Below are positions 1 through 7,725 of a stretch of 7,725 nt of DNA, in pieces; the stretch's first letter is position 1, and every line of letters starts with the position of its first letter. The DNA is from DATKDF01 sp035512795 (GTDB taxonomy: Bacteria > Acidobacteriota > Vicinamibacteria > Vicinamibacterales > SCN-69-37). The stretch is taken from NCBI GenBank assembly GCA_035512795.1, contig DATKDF010000130.1, forward strand, positions 1 to 7,725, read 5' to 3'. The notes below the pieces were generated by a model. The model had not been told where the DNA came from. It saw only the letters and a program-made list of their open reading frames with translations, and made no database searches. The position numbers and the translations under genes are program-made.

Positions 1-1335
1 GGCGCGAACGTGCCCGGCCTGATGCGGGCGACTTTCCGTGGCGGCTACACGCTCGCGATCTGGCGGGGCAACCCGACCACGGGCGTGGCGCGTGAGGTGT
101 GGCACACCACACCCGACGAAGAGCTCTTCACCGGCATCAACAACATCCAGGCCGCCAGCGGCCACGTCATCTTCACGTTGAACGTGCCCGACGACGAGTG
201 GAACCGGTACTTCTCGATCGATCTCTCGGGCCCGATGACGGCGAAGCCGACTCTGCTGACGACGACCGACGGCCTCATCGAGGACGCGGCGTCGGTGACG
301 CTCTCGAAGGACGGCCTGACGCTGTTCTATGCGACCAACCACGGCGACATCGACCGGCGCCACATCTGGGCGGTCCCGGTGGCCGGTGGCACGCCCAGGC
401 AGGTGTCGATCGGCAACGCCATCGAGATGTATCCGGTCGTGCTGGCGTCGGGCGCCCGGTTTGCCGCGCTCACGGCGGACTGGAATCGCCCGCAGTCGGT
501 CGGCGTCATCAACGTGGCTGACGGCGAACAGCGCATCATCTTCCCGACGCCGCTCCCGGCCGCCTTCCCGCTCGACGCGCATGTGAAGCCCGAAGCCGTC
601 ACACTCAAGGCATCCGACGGCTTCGAGTTCTACAACCAGGTGTGGGTGCCGAAGGATCTCCAGCCTGGTGAACGGCGGCCGGCGATGATCTTCGTGCACG
701 GGGGCCCTGCGCGGCAGATGCTGCTCGGGTACCACTACCGGCACGTCTACCACATGTTCTACGGCATCAACGAGTGGCTCGCGAGCCGCGGCTACGTCGT
801 GATGTCGGTCAACTTCCGGTCGGGCGTCGGCTATGGCAACTCGTTCCGCCGCGCGCCGGACACGGGCGGCCGTGGCAACGCCGAGTACCGCGACGTGCTC
901 GCCGCCGGCAAGTACCTGCAGTCACGACCGGACGTCGATCCCGACGGCATCGGCATCTGGGGCCTGTCCTACGGGGGCGTGCTCACCGGACAGGCGCTCG
1001 CGCGCAACTCCGACATCTTCAAGGTCGGCATCGACCTGGCCGGCGTGCATCTCTGGGGCAGCTCACTCGATCCCGACTCGGTGTCCTATCAGTCGTCGGT
1101 CATCGGCGCGATCGACGGCTGGAAGTCGCCCGTGCTGCTCGTCCATGGCGACGACGACCGCAACGTCGCGTTCCAGCAGACGACCGGTCTCGTGCAGCTC
1201 CTGCGGGCGCGCGACGTCGAGTACGAACTGATCGTGTTTCCCGACGACGTGCACGATTCACTCGTGCACTCGCGATGGGTCTACACGTTCGATCGCATGG
1301 ATCAGTTCCTGAAGAAGCACCTGCCGGTGAGGTAA
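1..1335 (+). CDS. S9 family peptidase (prolyl oligopeptidase/DPP IV-like), 5' truncated by window
   Basis: This is a serine peptidase of the prolyl oligopeptidase clan, expected to cleave oligopeptides or dipeptides and often exported in Acidobacteriota. The reading frame is open to the first base, so the gene starts outside the window; the GTG at 10 is internal. Of 444 visible residues, about the first 195 are the end of a WD40/TolB-like beta-propeller, with a PD40-type repeat near residues 96-136 (IWAVPVAGGTPRQVS). The rest is an alpha/beta-hydrolase domain. Numbering from base 1, it has the oxyanion-region HGGP (His233), the nucleophile motif GLSYGG (Ser323), the acid in HGDDDRNV (Asp386) and the catalytic His418 in VHDSLVH, so the triad is complete. 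The Ser-Asp spacing of 63 residues is shorter than the roughly 78-87 of classical DPP IV or POP. Family assignment is firm; substrate specificity and any signal peptide cannot be read because the N-terminus is missing. Confidence 0.93.
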   Translation, partial: GANVPGLMRATFRGGYTLAIWRGNPTTGVAREVWHTTPDEELFTGINNIQAASGHVIFTLNVPDDEWNRYFSIDLSGPMTAKPTLLTTTDGLIEDAASVTLSKDGLTLFYATNHGDIDRRHIWAVPVAGGTPRQVSIGNAIEMYPVVLASGARFAALTADWNRPQSVGVINVADGEQRIIFPTPLPAAFPLDAHVKPEAVTLKASDGFEFYNQVWVPKDLQPGERRPAMIFVHGGPARQMLLGYHYRHVYHMFYGINEWLASRGYVVMSVNFRSGVGYGNSFRRAPDTGGRGNAEYRDVLAAGKYLQSRPDVDPDGIGIWGLSYGGVLTGQALARNSDIFKVGIDLAGVHLWGSSLDPDSVSYQSSVIGAIDGWKSPVLLVHGDDDRNVAFQQTTGLVQLLRARDVEYELIVFPDDVHDSLVHSRWVYTFDRMDQFLKKHLPVR

Positions 1336-1414
1336 CGTCGCCGGCCAGCTTCTGGCTCGGTGCGTGCGGGCTCGGTCCGACTTCGGGGCGGGAGACGCGC
1401 GCCCGTCGTCCCGG
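1336..1414. other. Convergent intergenic gap
   Basis: This 79-nt gap separates the ends of two convergent genes, the S9 peptidase and the VOC protein. It contains a possible short stem, GGGCG (1386-1390) with CGCCC (1400-1404) across a 9-nt loop, but no T-run follows on either strand. No convincing intrinsic terminator, promoter or small gene is visible. Confidence 0.5.
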
Positions 1415-2281
1415 TCAGGCGCCCGTCGCGATTCGCACCTGCGTGCCCCACCGATCCGCGGCGATCCAGCCGTCATCGCTGCGCTCGACGAAGTATCCGG
1501 CGGCCCGGACACTCTCGGCGGCTGCGGCCGCCGGATCGGGGCCGGCGACGATCAGTTCCCAGTCGACGAGCCGCGCCTCGTCTGGCGCGGCCGGCGGTCC
1601 GTCAGACCACGTGTTCGTGCCCAGGTGATGGTGATAGCCGCCCGCCGAGAGAAACAGGGCCCCCGGGTAGTCCCACACCGTCTTGTCGAAGCCGAGCGCG
1701 CGGTGGTAGAACGCCTCGGCCGCGTCGAGGTCGCCGACGTGCAGGTGCACGTGCCCGATCGTCGTGCCCGGCGGCATGCCGGTCCACGCGTCGCCGCCAC
1801 CGGCGGCCCGGACGTCCGCCAGGTCGAGCGGTTCGGTCGTCATGACGAGCTGCGAGCCAACCGACTGCCAGGTGTCGCGCGGCCGATCGGCGTACACCTC
1901 GATGCCGAGCCCATCCGGATCCCAGAGGTAGAGCGCCTCGCTCACCCGGTGATCCGACGCGCTCACGCGGACGGCCGTGCGTGACACATGCGTGGCGAAC
2001 CGTCCGAGTGCGGCGCGGTCCGGCAGCAGGATGGCGAAGTGAAAGAGCCCCAGGGCGCCACGCTGCGCCGGACGCACGCCGCCGGGAGCCTCGAGCCGCA
2101 GCAGCGTGCGGCCGTCGGCCGCACCGAGCGTGGCGGCCGCCGGCGAGTCCGACAGCACATGCAGCCCGAGCACCTGCCGGTAGTAGTCGAGGGATCGCGA
2201 CAGATCTCTCACCTGCAGCCGCACGGCGCCCGGACGGGTCGCGTCCGGCAAACGGAACCCGGGTGGCCGGACACCAGGCAT
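1415..2281 (-). CDS. Two-domain VOC/glyoxalase-fold protein, CatE (catechol-2,3-dioxygenase)-like
   Basis: This 288-residue protein belongs to the vicinal oxygen chelate superfamily and most resembles the CatE-like extradiol dioxygenase group. Members bind a divalent metal, and characterised ones open catechol-type rings. There are four beta-alpha-beta modules in two domains, about residues 16-135 and 174-286. Signature stretches are DHRVSEALYLWDPDG (110-124), GIEVYADRP (126-134), GHVHLHVGDL (176-185) and LSAGGYHHHLGTNTW (211-225). His81 (LFHFAI) and Glu128 match two metal-ligand positions. The first-strand position, where relatives carry the His of GHVxL, is Ala19 here, so activity is uncertain. 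The ATG at 2281 is chosen because a GAGGTG ribosome binding site lies 6 nt upstream and the protein begins just before the first module. The frame stays open far upstream, but that part lies inside the metalloprotease gene and is not protein-like. It follows the metalloprotease by 32 nt and probably shares its transcript. No signal peptide is seen, so it is likely cytoplasmic. Fold is certain; exact substrate is unknown. Confidence 0.88.
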   Translation of the reverse strand: MPGVRPPGFRLPDATRPGAVRLQVRDLSRSLDYYRQVLGLHVLSDSPAAATLGAADGRTLLRLEAPGGVRPAQRGALGLFHFAILLPDRAALGRFATHVSRTAVRVSASDHRVSEALYLWDPDGLGIEVYADRPRDTWQSVGSQLVMTTEPLDLADVRAAGGGDAWTGMPPGTTIGHVHLHVGDLDAAEAFYHRALGFDKTVWDYPGALFLSAGGYHHHLGTNTWSDGPPAAPDEARLVDWELIVAGPDPAAAAAESVRAAGYFVERSDDGWIAADRWGTQVRIATGA

Positions 2282-2287
2282 GGTCAG

Positions 2288-2293
2288 CACCTC
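2288..2293 (-). promoter_or_regulatory. Ribosome binding site of the VOC gene
   Basis: Read on the minus strand this is GAGGTG, a good Shine-Dalgarno match, with a 6-nt spacer to the ATG at 2281. It supports that start over any extension into the long open frame upstream, and it sits within the 32-nt gap after the metalloprotease stop codon at 2314-2316. Confidence 0.65.
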
Positions 2294-2313
2294 ACAGCCG
2301 ATGGTGCGCACGA

Positions 2314-4821
2314 CTATCGAACTCGACAGATATCCATGCCAAGCAGGTAGTCGAGCCCATAGTCGCCGATCGGCGCGCCGGGCGGCGGACTCGGGATGGC
2401 CGCCGGGCGCATGGCGTCGTACGGCCGCGCGAGGAAGCGCGTGATGTCGCTCGCGAGCAGGCTCCGGTGCGCGCGCATCGCGGGCGTGAGAGCGGCCACC
2501 GGAACGAAGGTCGATGCGCCCGGGCCCAGCCGCTCCAGGCGTTCGGTGGCCAGTGCGCGCACCTGGGCCATCGGCGCCGACTCGGCCAGCCCCATCAACT
2601 GGCTGACCAACGCGCGTTCGATCGCGCGCCTGACCTCGGCCTCGTACTCGTTGGCGGTCGGCGCCTCGAAGACGGTCGCCAGCAGCCGATCGAGGACGTC
2701 GTCGAACCCGGGTAGCGACGAGTCGAGCGCCTTCTGTGTGACGAGCCGCGCGGCCCGATCGTTCTGCAGGATGAGGCCAATCGTCAGGTCGGCGGCGGCC
2801 AGAGCGGGCGCGATCGGGTCGAACGCACCGCCGGTCATCCGCGGGAACGTCTCGCGGCTCCGGCCGAACCCTGCCGGCCGCGGCGGAATCTGGGCGAGGA
2901 GCGCCGGCGGCAGCGCCAGTTCGGCCGGTACGAGCGTCCGCATCAGCGCATCGAGCGCCGCGCGCTGGCGCGCGGCCGGCACCCAGTTGAAGGGCTGCCG
3001 CCCGTCGCCGCGCATCGCGTAGATGTACTCCTGACCGCCAAGCGCCGTGGCGGCCGACTCGGCCGCGTAGCGATGGTGCAGGTAGATGGGCACGAGGGCT
3101 TCCTCGATGGTCGCCATCGGCGCGCCGAGCTTGATGGCGTTCTGACCGATGCGGCCGAGTGCGGTGCGCCGGAGCGCCATGATCCGGTTGAGTTCCTCGG
3201 CCGTGTCCATGCCGTTGTTCCACTGGTCGACGCCCGGGTGGAGCGCCAGGTCCTGGTTGCTCATGTACCGGATGTCGTCGGCCCACGCATCGTTCAGGAT
3301 CTTCTGGAGCTCGGCCGCCTCGTTCGCGCCGGCGGGGAACTGCGCATAGCCATACCGGATCGCGACCCTGTCCCACGCGCCGATGCCCGTGTCATAGGCC
3401 TGTGACAGGTCCATCGAGCCGTCGGCCCGGAGCGTGATGAGCGGATGCGGATAGTCGAGCACCGAGATCCGGCCCTTCGAGCTGTTGTAGTAGTTGTGGC
3501 CGAGACCGATGGTGTGTCCGATCTCGTGGGCCGACAACTGCCGGAGGCGGGCGAGCGCCGTCTCGGCCAGCACGGCCGGCATCTCCGTCCCGTTCACGTA
3601 GGGCGAGAGGAGCCCTTCGAAGATGAGGTAGTCCTGCCGGACGCGAAGCGATCCGAGCGTGACGTGTCCCTTGATGATCTCGCCCGTGCGCGGATCGGTG
3701 ATCGACGACCCGTAGCTCCAGCCGCGGGTCGATCGATGCACCCAGGTGATGGTGCTGTACCGGACGTCCATCGGATCGGCGTCCTCGGGCATGATCTCCA
3801 CGCGGAAGGCATTGCGGAAGCCGGCCGCCTCGAATGCTTCATTCCACCAACGGCCGCCCTCGAGCAGGGCCGACCGGACCGGTTCGGGCGTGCCGCGGTC
3901 CAGGTAGTAGATGATCGGCTCGACCGGCTCGCTCACCGCCGCAGTCGGATCGCGTTTCTCGAGCCGATGGCGCCGGATGAACCGGCGCTGCATGTCCTGG
4001 CCGAGCGGCGTCGCGTAATCGACGTAGCCGGCCGAGCCGTAGCCGGCGCGCGGATCGTAGGCGCGCGTCACGTAGTTGTCGTCCGGCAACCTGATGAACG
4101 AGTGGTGCTGGCGCACCGTGACGGCCGACGCGGTCGGCGTCACGTCGCCAATCCGCCCTCCCGCCTGACCCGAACCGCCGCCGCGGCCTCCCCCGCCTTC
4201 CGAGACGAACGTGGTGGTGATCTCGATCTCGGAGTTGTCGGGGAACACCTTCGTGCGGTCCATGTAGACGGCACTCCGCGTCCGATCCAGCCGGTAGCCG
4301 GCGCCGAGGCGGGGACCGACACCGTGCGCATCGCGCATCACGAAGTCGCTGAGATCGACGAGCAGCCGTCCTTCGGATTCGGCAAGTGCCGTGAAGCCCC
4401 AGAGAATCGACCTGGCGAAGGCATCCTCGACGGCCCGCACTTCGGCCGGGTTGTCGGAGTTGGCGCGAAAGTCGTAGTTGGGCTGCACCATCAGCACGCG
4501 GGTGCCGACGCGCTCGAATCGCACGATGGCCGTCGCGCCGAGCTGCGCGCGATCGAGGCCGATGTCATTCGAGCCCAGCCCCGCGGCCAGTCCCGACTGG
4601 TAGAGCACCTCCTCCTGGAGGCGCGGAATCTCGAGGTACAACGTGCCCGTCGGCTCGTCCCAGTAGAGCGGGTAGAAGCCGTCGAGTTTCTGGAACCCCG
4701 CCGTTCGTTCGGCAATCGCCGGCAGCCGGCCGCCCTGGCCGCCCCGCGCCTGGGCCCACGCCGGCAGGGCGATCCCCACAGCCAGCACCCCCGCCACCAG
4801 TACCTGTCCTCTGCGACCCAT
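2314..4821 (-). CDS. Secreted zinc-dependent metalloprotease (DUF5117/DUF4953 type, HExxHxxGxxH)
   Basis: This 835-residue exported protein is predicted to be a metzincin-like zinc protease of a family common in Acidobacteriota and Bacteroidota; natural substrates are largely unknown. A signal peptide is clear: MGRR, a hydrophobic stretch at about 7-20, then a likely cleavage after AWA (residues 21-23). An N-terminal DUF5118-like segment (about 40-90) and a DUF5117-like domain (about 95-290) precede the catalytic region, where His432, Glu433, His436 and His442 form HEIGHTIGLGH. The following turn reads SVLDYP, with Leu455 where relatives usually have the Met-turn methionine (SVMDYP). A Gly-rich stretch lies at about 205-225. 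The long C-terminal part (about 470-835) resembles DUF4953 family members. The ATG at 4821 is preferred over in-frame ATGs at 4839 and 4869 because a GGAGG site lies 9 nt upstream, and the 4869 start would overlap the divergent permease start. It is first in a probable operon with the VOC gene. Confidence 0.92.
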   Translation of the reverse strand: MGRRGQVLVAGVLAVGIALPAWAQARGGQGGRLPAIAERTAGFQKLDGFYPLYWDEPTGTLYLEIPRLQEEVLYQSGLAAGLGSNDIGLDRAQLGATAIVRFERVGTRVLMVQPNYDFRANSDNPAEVRAVEDAFARSILWGFTALAESEGRLLVDLSDFVMRDAHGVGPRLGAGYRLDRTRSAVYMDRTKVFPDNSEIEITTTFVSEGGGGRGGGSGQAGGRIGDVTPTASAVTVRQHHSFIRLPDDNYVTRAYDPRAGYGSAGYVDYATPLGQDMQRRFIRRHRLEKRDPTAAVSEPVEPIIYYLDRGTPEPVRSALLEGGRWWNEAFEAAGFRNAFRVEIMPEDADPMDVRYSTITWVHRSTRGWSYGSSITDPRTGEIIKGHVTLGSLRVRQDYLIFEGLLSPYVNGTEMPAVLAETALARLRQLSAHEIGHTIGLGHNYYNSSKGRISVLDYPHPLITLRADGSMDLSQAYDTGIGAWDRVAIRYGYAQFPAGANEAAELQKILNDAWADDIRYMSNQDLALHPGVDQWNNGMDTAEELNRIMALRRTALGRIGQNAIKLGAPMATIEEALVPIYLHHRYAAESAATALGGQEYIYAMRGDGRQPFNWVPAARQRAALDALMRTLVPAELALPPALLAQIPPRPAGFGRSRETFPRMTGGAFDPIAPALAAADLTIGLILQNDRAARLVTQKALDSSLPGFDDVLDRLLATVFEAPTANEYEAEVRRAIERALVSQLMGLAESAPMAQVRALATERLERLGPGASTFVPVAALTPAMRAHRSLLASDITRFLARPYDAMRPAAIPSPPPGAPIGDYGLDYLLGMDICRVR

Positions 4822-4867
4822 GCTGATTCGCCTCCCCATCAGGTGAAGGCCCGCATGATAGCGCGCC
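4822..4867. promoter_or_regulatory. Short divergent intergenic region
   Basis: Only 46 nt separate the chosen start codons of the divergent metalloprotease (-) and permease (+) genes. Promoters for both must overlap each other or the ends of the coding regions. A weak -10-like TATCAT is readable on the minus strand at 4855-4860, but I find no convincing -35 partner. On the plus strand AGGTGAAGG at 4841-4849 looks like a ribosome binding site but is spaced for an ATG at 4855, not for the permease frame. Promoter positions are inference. Confidence 0.4.
4831..4835 (-). promoter_or_regulatory. Ribosome binding site of the metalloprotease gene
   Basis: On the minus strand this reads GGAGG within GGGGAGGCG, with a 9-nt spacer to the ATG at 4821. 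Neither of the two upstream in-frame ATGs (4839 and 4869) has a comparable site, so this decides the start and places the signal peptide immediately at the N-terminus. Confidence 0.65.
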
Positions 4868-7429
<2,562 letters not shown>

Positions 7430-7432
7430 CGC

Positions 7433-7464
7433 GCCCCGGCGCACAGCGCCGCGGGCTATTTCTC
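7433..7464 (+). terminator. Possible intrinsic terminator after the permease gene
   Basis: Just after the permease stop codon, GGCGC (7438-7442) and GCGCC (7446-7450) form a stem with a three-base ACA loop. The stem extends outward through GCCCC (7433-7437) pairing with G plus GGGC (7451-7456) with one bulged C at 7452. The next plus-strand bases are TATTTCTC, a short and imperfect T-rich tail. The stem overlaps the stop codon of the convergent gene ending at 7456. The strong stem supports termination of the plus transcript; the weak tail lowers confidence. Confidence 0.4.
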
Positions 7465-7725
7465 CTTCTTGCCGCTGGCCGAGATGCCGGGTGACAACTG
7501 GTGGTACGTCCCCTTGAACGTGCCGTCGGCGGCAAACTCGAGCCACACCAGCAGCAGGCCGTTGCTGCCGTTGTCGATCGTGGCCATGAGCTGGCGGCCG
7601 GCCGTCGTGACGCTCTGGACCTTGAGCGGCGCGGGCAGGCCCTGGGACGTGAACGAGCCGGTATACCCGTCGGCGGTCGCAGTGATCTGCATGGTGCCGG
7701 CGAGCGGTTGCCCGGTGTCGGTGGA
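7456..7725 (-). CDS. Hypothetical beta-rich protein, 5' truncated by window
   Basis: The minus-strand frame ends at TAG (7456-7458) and stays open to the window edge, giving 89 residues of C-terminal sequence. The internal ATG at 7692 is probably not the start, because the codons before it (STDTGQPLAGT) continue the same style of sequence. The residues alternate polar and hydrophobic positions with repeated Gly turns (ITATADGYTGSF, LLLVWLEFAADGTFKGTYH), suggesting a small antiparallel beta sandwich or barrel. This resembles short secreted hypothetical proteins of Acidobacteriota that open with a 'GTWxFTV' type strand. The tail is lysine-rich (SGKKEK). No catalytic motif is visible and I do not recognise the family. 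It converges on the permease gene with 26 nt between the stop codons. Confidence 0.7.
   Translation of the reverse strand, partial: STDTGQPLAGTMQITATADGYTGSFTSQGLPAPLKVQSVTTAGRQLMATIDNGSNGLLLVWLEFAADGTFKGTYHQLSPGISASGKKEK

Noticed and set aside
1386..1404. Hairpin GGGCG/CGCCC between the convergent S9 peptidase and VOC genes as a terminator
   Set aside because: Only five base pairs, a nine-base loop and no T-run on either strand; such stems are frequent by chance at this GC content.
2282..3376. Open upstream extension of the VOC frame, which could suggest a 653-residue fusion protein
   Set aside because: The extension lies inside the metalloprotease gene in another frame, is Arg/Gly-rich without recognisable domains, and a good ribosome binding site sits directly before the ATG at 2281.

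Overview
This is a GC-rich, almost fully coding bacterial segment. It holds five genes, two of them cut by the window ends, and no gap of 300 bases or more lacks a gene. The gene content points to Acidobacteriota, probably a Vicinamibacteria-like lineage: an 'acidobacterial duplicated orphan permease' (ADOP), a very large secreted zinc metalloprotease of the DUF5117/DUF4953 type, and an S9 prolyl-oligopeptidase-like peptidase. This assignment is inferred from families and base composition only. I see no tRNA, rRNA, CRISPR array, insertion sequence, phage gene or long repeat.

Layout. Positions 1-1335 (+) are the C-terminal part of an S9 family peptidase: the end of its beta-propeller and the complete alpha/beta-hydrolase catalytic domain. 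It converges on 1415-2281 (-), a two-domain vicinal-oxygen-chelate (VOC) protein of the CatE catechol-2,3-dioxygenase-like group. Upstream of that on the same strand, after a 32-nt gap, is 2314-4821 (-), a secreted zinc metalloprotease with a HExxHxxGxxH motif. These two minus-strand genes look like an operon. Diverging from the metalloprotease is 4868-7429 (+), an 853-residue ADOP permease with two MacB/FtsX-like halves. It ends 26 nt before a convergent minus-strand gene (7456 to beyond 7725) that encodes the C-terminal end of a small beta-rich protein of unknown function.

How the genes may work together. The S9 peptidase and the metalloprotease both suit protein or peptide degradation outside the cytoplasm, a lifestyle common in soil Acidobacteriota. 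The orphan permease is a MacB-like membrane protein with no ATPase gene in the window, so its partner must be encoded elsewhere. The VOC protein has no obvious tie to proteolysis beyond its operon position. Nothing here forms a recognisable new multi-gene system. The points worth a second look are small: a start-codon ambiguity for the permease, a Met-turn substitution in the metalloprotease, an apparently missing metal ligand in the VOC protein, and a compact catalytic domain in the S9 peptidase.
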